NCBI GenBank assembly: GCA_026418175.1
Contig: JAOABX010000007.1
Coordinates: 1 to 64,000, forward strand
DNA: 64,000 bases
From: Flavobacteriales bacterium
GTDB taxonomy: Bacteria; Bacteroidota; Bacteroidia; CAIKAF01
Direction: 5' to 3'
Every line of letters begins with the position of its first letter. Within the stretch, counting starts at the first letter, position 1. This document shows, piece after piece, positions 1 through 9,871 of this stretch. The position numbers and the translations under genes were made by a program. The notes beneath the pieces are model-generated. The model did not search any database and had not been told where the DNA came from. It worked only from the letters and a program-made list of their open reading frames with translations.

Positions 1-1226
1 GCATTATATAATCGTATTATTGCACCTGGAGTTGCTGTCCCCTGAAAAGCTTTATTAGCATTACAAATATTAATATTAGTAGGAGCCGGCGTACATGTAG
101 CTCCAGCAACTTGAGCATTATTACAATTTGTGCCTGATTCTACTTCGCCAATTGCTTGTGCTGTAGCTGTAACTACATCATTTGCCGCTAACGCAGGAGA
201 AACTGAAACAGAATACGTACCAGCACCTGAAATAGTTGTACTTCCTCGCAATACTCCATTAACATAAACACGTAAAGTTCCTGTAGTTTCGGTTGTAGTA
301 ACACTTACTGATGTGGCTCCAATAGGCAATGGTAAACCATTGATTGTTGGGCAATTTGAATATATACATGGGGTAGGATTATTAGGAGGACAAGGTGGTT
401 GAAGATTAACTATTTGAGTGAAACATGATTCTAAATTACCGCAAGTTGCATCATTTACTCCACCAATATCTGATGCTGAAGATGGATTACAAATTGTGGA
501 TTTATTTGCAGCCATATTGTCAACAATGGCATATGGCATGGGAGTTGATGGTGTGATACCAAATTGCGCAGTCAGATGTGCCCAATCAACATAAAACTCT
601 AGAAAGAAATTTAATTGAGAACAAACGGTTGATGCAGCAATTGACTTTTGAATTCGATCTACCCCATAAGATTGTATTAAATTAGAACCACAAGCTATGC
701 GATGATCATATATTCTAACGCCAAATTTGGTGGCTAATACAATTTCCAGTTCAAAACCAGGATTTACACCTGGGATGTAGCAATCAACATCTCCTGGCCC
801 AATCAAATTATCGATATCAACTAAAATTGAATAGGATTTAGCATTGGGAGCAATGTTTGCCATTCGAAAACGGAAAAGCCAATGAGTTCCAGTGCTATAG
901 TGAAATACTGGATCAATTCCCCCTACCGTTGATTCAACAAAATCGGTAAAACCGCAATTAGGCCCGTTTTGGACATCAGAACTAGGCTCGTTACCAGCGG
1001 GTATTAATGTTTGCCAAGGTATTTCATTATTTGCAGGAATTTGATCATTACCTAAAAATCCAGCAGTTGTTGCCGAAACATAACCATCTCCATTGGGGTC
1101 AAGTATAGTGGCCGAAGCACCTGTTGCCGGCTCAACAATCATACCAGCAGTTTGAGCTGACAAATTATATATGAATGTAAAAAAAACAACAAATAGAACA
1201 GATTTAAAAAGAGCAGAAAAATTCAT
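1..1226 (-). CDS. Secreted multidomain (Ig-like) surface protein, N-terminal part; 3' end lies outside the window
   Basis: Open frame on the minus strand from ATG at 1226 to the window edge. It begins MNFSALFKSVLFVVFFTFIYNLSAQTAGMIVEPATGASATILDPNGDGYVSATTAGF (signal peptide) and continues with Ig-like GATSVSVTTTETTGTLRVYVNG text. It is absent from the ORF track because it has no stop in the window. Confidence 0.8.
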   Translation of the reverse strand, partial: MNFSALFKSVLFVVFFTFIYNLSAQTAGMIVEPATGASATILDPNGDGYVSATTAGFLGNDQIPANNEIPWQTLIPAGNEPSSDVQNGPNCGFTDFVESTVGGIDPVFHYSTGTHWLFRFRMANIAPNAKSYSILVDIDNLIGPGDVDCYIPGVNPGFELEIVLATKFGVRIYDHRIACGSNLIQSYGVDRIQKSIAASTVCSQLNFFLEFYVDWAHLTAQFGITPSTPMPYAIVDNMAANKSTICNPSSASDIGGVNDATCGNLESCFTQIVNLQPPCPPNNPTPCIYSNCPTINGLPLPIGATSVSVTTTETTGTLRVYVNGVLRGSTTISGAGTYSVSVSPALAANDVVTATAQAIGEVESGTNCNNAQVAGATCTPAPTNINICNANKAFQGTATPGAIIRLYN

Positions 1227-1234
1227 AGTTTGGC

Positions 1235-1257
1235 TTGTATAGATTAAATCAATACAA
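1235..1257. repeat. 23-bp imperfect palindrome upstream of the truncated secreted-protein gene
   Basis: TTGTAT-a-GATT-a-AATC-a-ATACAA; arms pair apart from one A/A mismatch. Confidence 0.6.
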
Positions 1258-1293
1258 ACTTAATACCCCACAGATTATAAAAAATGTTTATAT

Positions 1294-1318
1294 GATGAAC
1301 TACCTTTTTTTGTGACAA
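1294..1318. repeat. 25-nt direct repeat, copy 1 (gatgaactacctttttttgtgacaa)
   Basis: 24/25 identical to 4274..4298. Confidence 0.85.
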
Positions 1319-1338
1319 ACAACATTCATGCTATCAAC

Positions 1339-2046
1339 TTAACTCAATAAACGAGGTTTTTTTTCTAAAAAATCATATAATTTTTGTTTGTATACACGCC
1401 CTACTGGTATTGTTATTTCATTAATAATAACTTTTGTACTTGTATAAGATTCTAAATGAAAAGTATTGATGATGTATGATTTATGAATACGAATAAATTG
1501 TGGGGGTAATAATGATTGAATATCATGCAATGAAGACCTTATTAATTCTCTTTTATTTGATTTAAAATTAAACAAACAATAATTCCCTTCTGATTCAATA
1601 TAAACAACATTCGAAACTTCAATCGAAACGAATTCAGAACCATTATGCAACTCCATTATTTTGGGGGGAATTTTTTCATGATTCTGATGCTTTAAACATG
1701 CTAATTTTAAGTTTACAGAAAGTGTTTGTTGATTAATCGGCTTTACTAAATATGCATGCGGTTTTACCTCAAATGCTTTTATAACAGTTTCATCATCATT
1801 AAATGCAGTAATAAAGATAAACGGGATATTAAGATGATTATTAATATATTTTGCAATTTGTATTCCGGCATCCGGTACATCCATATTCATGTCTAACAAA
1901 GCTAAATCAGGCTGATACGTTTTTAATGCTTCAATTGCATCATTCACCGTTGAACAAACTGAACACACACGATAACCTAAATCTTCGCATAGTGACTGCA
2001 AATATGCAGCTATAATTCGCTCATCCTCACATATCAATATATTCAT
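1339..2046 (-). CDS. LytTR-family response regulator
   Basis: N-terminal receiver domain (ILICEDERIIAAYL...LALLDMNMD...PFIFITA...YLVKPI) and C-terminal LytTR DNA-binding domain (NVVYIESEGNYCLF...FIRIHKSYIIN). Confidence 0.93.
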   Translation of the reverse strand: MNILICEDERIIAAYLQSLCEDLGYRVCSVCSTVNDAIEALKTYQPDLALLDMNMDVPDAGIQIAKYINNHLNIPFIFITAFNDDETVIKAFEVKPHAYLVKPINQQTLSVNLKLACLKHQNHEKIPPKIMELHNGSEFVSIEVSNVVYIESEGNYCLFNFKSNKRELIRSSLHDIQSLLPPQFIRIHKSYIINTFHLESYTSTKVIINEITIPVGRVYKQKLYDFLEKKPRLLS

Positions 2047-2056
2047 AAAACATGTA

Positions 2057-4018
2057 TTACTTAATAGGAATTTCTATTTCCCAAACTGCACCATGCTGAT
2101 TATATTTTTTAACATGGCCTTTTAGCTGCTCAGATAGCAATTTTATTGCTTTAGTTCCTAATGAATTAGAATAATTCAAATCTACCTCATTTTCAAATCC
2201 TATACCATTGTCTTTTACAAGTATTTTAAGCGTATTATCAATGTTTTTTATAGTTATATGTATTTCAGGACATAAATTATTTTCATTAAATGCATATTTA
2301 ATTGAATTAGTAATCATTTCGTTAATAATTAAACCAATTGGTACTGCTTGATCAACTGTCAAAAAGGTGGTATCACCTTCTACAATAAAATCTATACTTT
2401 CTACATTCAAATTATTGGAACTATCTAATAAGTATTCTCCCAATTCTGTGAGATAATATTTTATGTCAATTTTTTCATCTAATTTTGATTTATACAACAT
2501 TTCATGAACCATTGAAATAGCGGAAATTTTCTTTTGAATTTCCAAAGCAAACTCTTCAGAAGAAATTAATTTTTTACTTTTTAATTGAAGACCTATAAAG
2601 CTTGTAATAAGCTGTAAATTATTTTTAACTCGATGATTTAGTTCCTTGTAAAGAAATTCTTTTTGCTTTATAGCTTCCGTTAATAATTCATTATTCTTTT
2701 TCAAAAGTAACGCTTGTTCTCTAATTCTTTTTCTTGCATAATAAAATTGAAGCATGAAAATTGTAGCAATTATTAAGAGTATACCTATAACTAATGAAAT
2801 TATAAATAAGAGATTGTTTTCCTTTTTTTTACGATTATATTCCGCTTGTTTTAATTCGTTTTCCCGTTTAATAAAAATAATTTCTTGATCTTTTAACGCT
2901 GTTTGATGTTTTTTTTCCAAATCTTCAATTAATCTGTTATGCTTTAAACGATCTAGTTTATCTCTTTCTTCAATATATTTATATAAAAATTCATTTGCTT
3001 TTTTATAATTCCCCTTATTAGTGTATGCATGTGATAGAATTTTATACAATTCATTTTTCCTTTCTTCCAAGTTAAAGCTATTAAAATGAGGTAGCAATGA
3101 ATCTGCTAATTCAATTACTTTATTATAATTATTCATTTTATAATACACATGAAATAAATTAATCTGATGATTAAAAATATCCTCATCATCACCATATTTT
3201 TTATATAACTCGTACGCTTCTAAATAATAGGGAAGAGATTTTTCTATAGGAAAAAGGATTGACATGGATGAAGCTTTTTCAGCTAATGCCAATGCTTTTA
3301 ATTGAGGGAAATTATTTATTTCTGGCAGTTTCAGTATAGAATCTGAAATTAAAAATGATTTTTTATAAAAAGACGTATCGCCAGAAAATGTACCATATTG
3401 ATTAAATATGGAAGCAAAATTTATTTTTACAGAAATATTATTCTGTAATTCTAATTTATCAATATATGGATCTATTTGATAAATTATATTCAATGCCAAG
3501 TCTAATTTTTGCATTTTGCGATATAATTCAACCATTTCAGCCTTAATCCCAACGATAAGCAATGGATGTTTACTATAAAGTAATGCCAACGAATCTGCTC
3601 TATGTAGCCAAAACAAACGTTCTTCTGGACTATAAACCTGAGAAAGTAGGCCTAATTGAAAACTAACTGCAGCTTGGTATAATTTAAAATCTGAAAAATA
3701 TTTATCTATCAACCTTGCACTTTGTAAAAAATAATATTCAGCTTCTTTAAACTTTTGATTTTTATTAATAAGATGCAATGCTTTGCAATAAAACAAAAAA
3801 ACTTGAGGCTGAAGATCTTTTTCTAACTCAATCAGTGAATCAATGGTACTTTCTTTGAATTTAAAGGGATAGGCATTTGTTAAGAAAATTGAATCGAGAT
3901 AAATCTTAAAACCCTTATAATCGATTTGTTTTTGAGTCCAAGACCAATCAGTATTGATTATAATTAATATGTAAAGAAAAAGCTTCTTAGGATTGGACAT
4001 AAAATAATGTTCAATCAA
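2057..4018 (-). CDS. TPR-sensor histidine kinase with HisKA_2-type dimerisation domain and HATPase
   Basis: TPR-like N-terminus, TM helix (LLFIISLVIGILLIIATIFML), ELNHRVKNNLQLITSFIGLQ H-box, NEMITNSIKYAF N-box, DNGIGF G-box. Confidence 0.9.
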   Translation of the reverse strand: MIEHYFMSNPKKLFLYILIIINTDWSWTQKQIDYKGFKIYLDSIFLTNAYPFKFKESTIDSLIELEKDLQPQVFLFYCKALHLINKNQKFKEAEYYFLQSARLIDKYFSDFKLYQAAVSFQLGLLSQVYSPEERLFWLHRADSLALLYSKHPLLIVGIKAEMVELYRKMQKLDLALNIIYQIDPYIDKLELQNNISVKINFASIFNQYGTFSGDTSFYKKSFLISDSILKLPEINNFPQLKALALAEKASSMSILFPIEKSLPYYLEAYELYKKYGDDEDIFNHQINLFHVYYKMNNYNKVIELADSLLPHFNSFNLEERKNELYKILSHAYTNKGNYKKANEFLYKYIEERDKLDRLKHNRLIEDLEKKHQTALKDQEIIFIKRENELKQAEYNRKKKENNLLFIISLVIGILLIIATIFMLQFYYARKRIREQALLLKKNNELLTEAIKQKEFLYKELNHRVKNNLQLITSFIGLQLKSKKLISSEEFALEIQKKISAISMVHEMLYKSKLDEKIDIKYYLTELGEYLLDSSNNLNVESIDFIVEGDTTFLTVDQAVPIGLIINEMITNSIKYAFNENNLCPEIHITIKNIDNTLKILVKDNGIGFENEVDLNYSNSLGTKAIKLLSEQLKGHVKKYNQHGAVWEIEIPIK

Positions 4019-4047
4019 AATTACATTCTTTCAAAGAATTTTAAAAT

Positions 4048-4215
4048 CTAAAAATGCTTTTTTAAAGGGAAATCATCTTTGTGATAATTAGGAAGTAATT
4101 TGTCAAACATTCGTTTAATAAAATCTATACAAGACAGATTTTTTGCAGTTGGAAGACTTCTTACAATAAACTCATATATAAAAAACAATACAAAAAATAT
4201 AATAAACAAATACAT
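4048..4215 (-). CDS. Putative 55-aa single-pass membrane micro-protein (not in ORF track)
   Basis: ATG at 4215, TAG at 4048: MYLFIIFFVLFFIYEFIVRSLPTAKNLSCIDFIKRMFDKLLPNYHKDDFPLKKHF. Hydrophobic N-terminus with a basic C-terminal tail. Confidence 0.4.
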   Translation of the reverse strand: MYLFIIFFVLFFIYEFIVRSLPTAKNLSCIDFIKRMFDKLLPNYHKDDFPLKKHF

Positions 4216-4264
4216 ATTAAAAAACGATTACTCACAATGCTATTAATATTTAATTAATTTAAAC

Positions 4265-4291
4265 AAAAAAAGGGATGAACTCCCTTTTTTT
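4265..4291. terminator. Rho-independent terminator downstream of fumC
   Basis: AAAAAAAGGGA-TGAAC-TCCCTTTTTTT, 11-bp perfect stem including the A/T tracts. Confidence 0.8.
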
Positions 4292-4298
4292 GTGACAA
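4274..4298. repeat. 25-nt direct repeat, copy 2 (gatgaactccctttttttgtgacaa)
   Basis: 24/25 identical to 1294..1318. Confidence 0.85.
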
Positions 4299-4318
4299 TC
4301 TACAATAGTATCAAATGT

Positions 4319-5716
4319 TTATTTTAAACTACCTACCATATCTTCGGGTTTCACCCACTGATCAAATTGTTCAGCCGTAAGCAACCCTAATTCAATGGCG
4401 GCCTGCTTTAAAGTTTTATTTTCTTTGTGTGCCTTTTTTGCAATTTTAGCGGCATTTTCGTAGCCAATATGCGGATTAAGTGCCGTTACCAACATGAGTG
4501 AATTGTCTAAATGTTTTTTAATTACTTCATGATTGGGTTCAATTCCTTCAGCACATTTATTATTAAACGAAACGCAAGCATCGCCTATTAACCTGGCCGA
4601 TTGAAGTACATTAGCCGCAATTACCGGCTTAAATACATTCAATTCAAAATGACCATTGGCACCACCTACACTTACAGCAACATCATTACCTATTACCTGG
4701 GCTGCTACCATGGTCATTGCTTCCGGCTGTGTTGGATTTACTTTACCCGGCATAATCGATGACCCCGGTTCATTATCTGGAATAATAATTTCGCCAATAC
4801 CGCACCGTGGACCACTACTAAGCATGCGAATATCATTGGCAATCTTCATTAATGAAACAGCTACTCGTTTCAATGCCCCACTCATTTCTACCATCGCATC
4901 GTGTGCGGCTAACGCTTCAAACTTATTAGGGGCTGTTACAAAAGGATATCCCGTGAATTCAGCAATTTTTTTGGCTACTAGCACATCATATCCTTTGGGT
5001 GTATTTAATCCAGTTCCGACGGCTGTTCCTCCTAAAGCCAACTCTCTAACCATTTCCAATGCATTTTTTAATGCTCGAATGCCATTGTCTAATTGTTGCA
5101 CATATCCGGAAAACTCTTGCCCTAAAGTTAATGGAGTAGCATCCATAAAATGCGTACGTCCAGTTTTTACAATCGATTGAAATTCGTTGGCTTTAGCTGC
5201 CAATGTTTTTTTAAGAGTTTCTATACCGGGAATTGTTACTTCAGTTACCAGCTTATATGTTGCTATATGCATGGCCGTGGGAAAGGTATCATTGGATGAT
5301 TGAGATTTATTAACATCATCATTGGGATGAAGTATTTTTTTATCATCTGTTAGTTTCCCTCCACTCAATACATGCGCCCGGTAAGCAATCACTTCATTCA
5401 CATTCATATTGCTTTGTGTGCCTGAGCCGGTTTGCCAAATTACCAGTGGAAATTGATCATCTAGTTTTCCATCCAGAATTTCATCACAAACTTTACTTAT
5501 TAGATCACGTTTTTCTGCACTTAAAACTCCCAAATCATAATTTGCATGAGCAGCGGCCTTTTTAAGGTATGCAAAGGCATAAATAATTTCTTTAGGCATA
5601 CTGGCCTCTGGCCCGATTTTAAAATTATTTCGACTTCTTTCGGTTTGTGCACCCCAGTATTTATCGGCAGGAACCTGCACTTCCCCCATTGTGTCTTTTT
5701 CTATTCGGTAATTCAT
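4319..5716 (-). CDS. fumC: Class II fumarate hydratase
   Basis: [32 protein letters not shown] and the [15 protein letters not shown] fumarase/aspartase signature. Confidence 0.96.
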   Translation of the reverse strand: MNYRIEKDTMGEVQVPADKYWGAQTERSRNNFKIGPEASMPKEIIYAFAYLKKAAAHANYDLGVLSAEKRDLISKVCDEILDGKLDDQFPLVIWQTGSGTQSNMNVNEVIAYRAHVLSGGKLTDDKKILHPNDDVNKSQSSNDTFPTAMHIATYKLVTEVTIPGIETLKKTLAAKANEFQSIVKTGRTHFMDATPLTLGQEFSGYVQQLDNGIRALKNALEMVRELALGGTAVGTGLNTPKGYDVLVAKKIAEFTGYPFVTAPNKFEALAAHDAMVEMSGALKRVAVSLMKIANDIRMLSSGPRCGIGEIIIPDNEPGSSIMPGKVNPTQPEAMTMVAAQVIGNDVAVSVGGANGHFELNVFKPVIAANVLQSARLIGDACVSFNNKCAEGIEPNHEVIKKHLDNSLMLVTALNPHIGYENAAKIAKKAHKENKTLKQAAIELGLLTAEQFDQWVKPEDMVGSLK

Positions 5717-5726
5717 AGCTTTATAA

Positions 5727-6098
5727 TTATTTAGTTAATATAGTTTTCAAATGATTTAAGGCATTATCGGTTCGAACAATCCATGCATTAGAATCAATCA
5801 TTACAATTGGTCTTTCAATTAAAATGGGATGTTGAATCATAGCATCAATCCACTCATCATCCGTTAATGATTTGCCTTTAAACTTTTCAATAAAAACTGA
5901 TTCTTTTTGGCGAATTATATCAATCGGCTTAACACCAAGTTTTTTGATGATTTCTTTTAATACAACCTTTTCTGGTGGATTTTTGAGATAATCAACAATG
6001 GTAAATTCTATACCGGCATCTTGCAATACCTTTAATGCACTTCTGCTTTTTCCACAACGAGAATTATGATAAATCGTAACTGTTTTAGAGAGTGCCAT
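5727..6098 (-). CDS. ArsC-family arsenate reductase-like (glutaredoxin-dependent type)
   Basis: [22 protein letters not shown]...YLKNPP...; ArsC/Spx-type thioredoxin fold. Confidence 0.85.
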   Translation of the reverse strand: MALSKTVTIYHNSRCGKSRSALKVLQDAGIEFTIVDYLKNPPEKVVLKEIIKKLGVKPIDIIRQKESVFIEKFKGKSLTDDEWIDAMIQHPILIERPIVMIDSNAWIVRTDNALNHLKTILTK

Positions 6099-6100
6099 AA

Positions 6101-7187
6101 TTAATTATATTCCATTAAATATGCTTTTAAAAAACCATCAATATTGCCATCCAATACTCCTTGTGCATCACTGGTTTCATAATCTGTACGAACGTCTTTT
6201 ACCATTTTGTAAGGGTGTAAAACATAACTTCGAATTTGCGACCCCCACTCAATCTTCTTTTTATTTCCTTCAATTTTATCTCGCTCTTCATTGCGTTTAC
6301 GCATTTCAATTTCATACAATTGAGATTTTAACAACCGAATAGCATTCTCTTTATTCTGAAGCTGAGAACGGCTTTCTTGGTTTTTAATAATTATTCCACT
6401 GGGTTTATGATACAAACGCACCGCTGTTTCAACCTTGTTTACATTCTGACCACCTGCACCGCCAGATCGAAAGGTTTCCCATTCAATATCTGAATCTTTT
6501 ACTTCAATTTCTATGGTATCATCAATCAAAGGATATACATAAACACTGGCAAACGAAGTATGACGTTTGGCATTGGCATCAAACGGCGAAATTCTTACCA
6601 ATCGGTGTACGCCATTTTCTCCTTTTAGATATCCGTACGCATATTCACCACTAATTTTCAGGGTAACAGATTTGACCCCGGCTACATCCCCTTCTTGAAA
6701 ATCTTCTTCTGTTACCTTATATCCATGCTTTTCCGCCCACATTATGTACATCCGCATCAGCATGGAGGCCCAGTCGCAACTTTCAGTCCCACCAGCACCT
6801 GCTGTAATTTGCAATACGGCATCCAAATGATCCTCTTTTCCGCTTAGCATTTTCTTAAATTCTAATTCTTCCAACGCCGTGATTGCTGCTTGGTATTGTA
6901 TTTCCAAATCATGCTCAGAGGCTTCGCCTTCTTTGTAAAAATCAAATAATACCTGTAAATCGTCTATTTGCGATTTGGTTTTATTGAATTCAGCTATGAG
7001 TTTTTCCTTTTGACGAATGGATTTTTCAACCTGTTCTGCTTTTTTAGGATCGTCCCAAAAAGCAGGATCCTGTCGAATTTTATTTTCCTCTTCTAATTCT
7101 ATGATCTTTGAATCAATGTCAAAGAGACCCCCTTAACGCATCCAGGCGTCTGATTAGATCTTTTACGGTTTCAACGGTAACAGCCAT
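6101..7187 (-). CDS. prfB: Peptide chain release factor 2, expressed through a programmed +1 frameshift
   Basis: The downstream ORF (6101..6907 in the track) carries [10 protein letters not shown]. The true start is ATG at 7187: [22 protein letters not shown], then TGA at 7119..7121 in AAGGGGGTCTCTTTGAC, then [24 protein letters not shown] in the +1 frame. Confidence 0.95.
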
Positions 7188-7347
7188 TTATTTTTAATTA
7201 ATGGACAAAAGTAAAAAAACCTTTGTTTAGATTTTTAATAAATTGTAAAACATAATTTCACAACGTATATTTTATTTAAATTTGGAAATCCCTAACTGTC
7301 TGTATACTCTTATAAAAGTATTCTACTTTAAATTATTTAAATAAGCT

Positions 7348-7764
7348 ATGCATGACAGGGATAATTTATTGACACGAATCGAAACGGTTGAATTTATTGT
7401 AGCCCAACGCAAAGATGGAATTATTCATGTTTATGCCAAGTCAGATGTTACCATTAATAAGGAAAAACAAAAGTTATTAATGGAACTGTATCACGAAATA
7501 ACCAAAGGGAAAAAACAGCCTTTTATATTTGAGAAAAGTAAAAAAGTATGGATGACATTTAACGCTTTTAGATACAGTGTCGTACACGATGATGAATATC
7601 CAGCAAGTTTAGTGGCAATAGTAGTAAATAGTAAAATAGAAAAGATTTTACTTTCTCTGTTCGTAAAAATATTTTTTCACCATAAAAAAATTACCCGCGT
7701 ATTCGAATCATTTGAAAAAGCTGTTGCATGGATTCATGCTGAAAAATCCATGCAACAAGCTTAA
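7348..7764 (+). CDS. Hypothetical protein (possible STAS/SpoIIAA-like fold)
   Basis: Intact 138-aa ORF with standalone intergenic spacing. Confidence 0.7.
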   Translation: MHDRDNLLTRIETVEFIVAQRKDGIIHVYAKSDVTINKEKQKLLMELYHEITKGKKQPFIFEKSKKVWMTFNAFRYSVVHDDEYPASLVAIVVNSKIEKILLSLFVKIFFHHKKITRVFESFEKAVAWIHAEKSMQQA

Positions 7765-7769
7765 AATAT

Positions 7770-9821
7770 TTACCACATCATACAACGCAATGAGTCTGGA
7801 GTGTACATTTTGTTTCCTTCTTTTACATTAAAAGCAGTGTAAAATTCGGGCATGTTAGTTAGTGTACCAATTACACGATACTTGGGTGGAGAATGTGGAT
7901 CTGTATATAAACGTTGAATAGCCGCTTCTTCCCGATAGTGGGTTCTCCAAATTTGAGCAAAGTTGATAAAAAAACGCTGATCGGGCGTTAAACCATCAAT
8001 AGGATCATCTTTTTTGCCAGATGTTGCTTTTTTAAAAGCCGTATATGCAATAATCATCCCGCCAAGGTCAGCAATATTTTCTCCCAAAGTAAGTTCGCCA
8101 TTGATATGAATATCTTTTACCGGCACATAAGCACTGTATTGCTTTACAAAACGCGTAGCTAGTTCTTTAAATCGTTTTTCATCATCAGCTGTCCACCAAT
8201 TTGAAAGATTTCCGTTGGCATCAAATTGACGTCCTTGGTCATCAAATCCATGTGTTAGTTCATGCCCAATTACCATCCCGATACCCCCATAATTAACTGC
8301 TTTGTCTGCTTTAGGATCAAAAAATGGAGGTTGTAAAATAGCAGCTGGAAAAACAATTTCATTAAGCAACGGATTGTAATAAGCATTTACGGTTTGTGGC
8401 CCCATTCCCCATTCTGTTCTATCTATTTCTTTACCCAATTTGGATAAATTCCTCTTAAACTCATATTCAATGCCTGCCATTACATTAAGCGCATAATGTT
8501 GTGCCTTCACTTGCAATCCTTCGTAAGTTCTCCACTTGTCAGGATACCCGATTTTTACAATCATTTTATTCAACTTTTCCTTGGCTTTCATTTTAGTACT
8601 ATCGCCCATCCATGTAAGTTTATCAATACGTTCAGACAAGGCACTGCGAAGATTTTCTACTAACTCCAACGCTTCTTTTTTTGCATTTTCATCAAACGCC
8701 ACTTTTACATATTCCTGGCCTAAAATATCACGAAGGAGGTACCCGGCCAAGTCGGTTACTTTTTTCCAGCGGGGCTCCATTTCTTGTTTTCCATTCAAAA
8801 CTTTATCATAAAATTCAAAATGGGCTTTTTCGAAATTAGCGCTGAGTTGCTCAGCATAACTATTTATCACATGAAAACGGAAGTAATCTCTCCATACATC
8901 CATTTTAGTAGATTTAAGCAATACATTCCAAGCTTTCAAAAAATCAGGCTGGCCTATTACAATTTCGGACGGAGGGACTATCCCTAAATCACGGAAATAT
9001 TCATCCCAATTAAAATTAGGAGTTGATTTACGCAACTCTTCAATTTTCATCAGATTGTATGTTTTATACGGATCACGTTGCTCTACAAGCGTCATGGAAG
9101 CTTTTGCCAGTACTGTTTCCAATCCAAATACAGACTTAGCTTTTGCTTCAGCCTGTTTTGTATCATAACCAGCCAATTCAAATATTCGCTGCATGTACTT
9201 AAGATATTCATCACGATACTTTTTAGAACTTTCGTCTGTACGGAAATAATAATCACGATCAGGTAATCCCAAACCGCTTTGATAAATATATGAGATATAA
9301 CGAGTAGTATTCTTAAAATCCTGTTCTACATAAAATGCAATGGGTGAAGTTATACCTAACCGGGTATATTCACCATACAATTTTGCTACTGCAGCCGGAT
9401 GCGATAAGGTATCTAATTCTGTCAGGAATTGAAGTAACGGTTCTAACCCGGCTTTGTCAATTCCAACCGAATCCATGGCTGAACGATAAAAATCGCCGAT
9501 GTATCGAGTATTAGAACCTTCTTTGGCTGATTGATCGGCAGCTGCTTTTTCTTGAATTTCTTTTAATACAGCCAAGCTTTTTTCATCCAATTCATAAAAC
9601 GCCCCCCAAGCACTTTTGGAAGCTGGAATGGGATTGGCTTTTATCCATTTACTGTTTACATAATCAAAAAAATCATCGGCCGGATTGATGGATGAATCAA
9701 GCATGGAAAGATCAATGGCTTGATTTTTAATTTCAGCAGAATTCTGTTTGTGTTTGTTACCACCACAGGAAACTACCAACAATACAGAAATGACAGATAC
9801 AATAAGTAAATGCTGTTTCAT
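7770..9821 (-). CDS. M13 (neprilysin/PepO) family zinc metallopeptidase, lipoprotein
   Basis: VVSCGGNK lipobox; VIGHELTHGFDDQGR; ENIADLGG. Confidence 0.95.
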   Translation of the reverse strand: MKQHLLIVSVISVLLVVSCGGNKHKQNSAEIKNQAIDLSMLDSSINPADDFFDYVNSKWIKANPIPASKSAWGAFYELDEKSLAVLKEIQEKAAADQSAKEGSNTRYIGDFYRSAMDSVGIDKAGLEPLLQFLTELDTLSHPAAVAKLYGEYTRLGITSPIAFYVEQDFKNTTRYISYIYQSGLGLPDRDYYFRTDESSKKYRDEYLKYMQRIFELAGYDTKQAEAKAKSVFGLETVLAKASMTLVEQRDPYKTYNLMKIEELRKSTPNFNWDEYFRDLGIVPPSEIVIGQPDFLKAWNVLLKSTKMDVWRDYFRFHVINSYAEQLSANFEKAHFEFYDKVLNGKQEMEPRWKKVTDLAGYLLRDILGQEYVKVAFDENAKKEALELVENLRSALSERIDKLTWMGDSTKMKAKEKLNKMIVKIGYPDKWRTYEGLQVKAQHYALNVMAGIEYEFKRNLSKLGKEIDRTEWGMGPQTVNAYYNPLLNEIVFPAAILQPPFFDPKADKAVNYGGIGMVIGHELTHGFDDQGRQFDANGNLSNWWTADDEKRFKELATRFVKQYSAYVPVKDIHINGELTLGENIADLGGMIIAYTAFKKATSGKKDDPIDGLTPDQRFFINFAQIWRTHYREEAAIQRLYTDPHSPPKYRVIGTLTNMPEFYTAFNVKEGNKMYTPDSLRCMMW

Positions 9822-9871
9822 ATTTAAATTAAATTTATTTCAAAGGTAACTTGAAAACCCCAACATGGAAT

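Noticed and set aside
4656-5180. 174-aa plus-strand ORF opposite fumC
   Set aside because: Antisense shadow of a strongly conserved gene; no signal peptide, motif or family resemblance.
5727-6098. ArsC-like gene considered as an arsenic-resistance island
   Set aside because: No arsR, arsB/acr3 or arsM nearby; probably a housekeeping ArsC/Spx-fold oxidoreductase.
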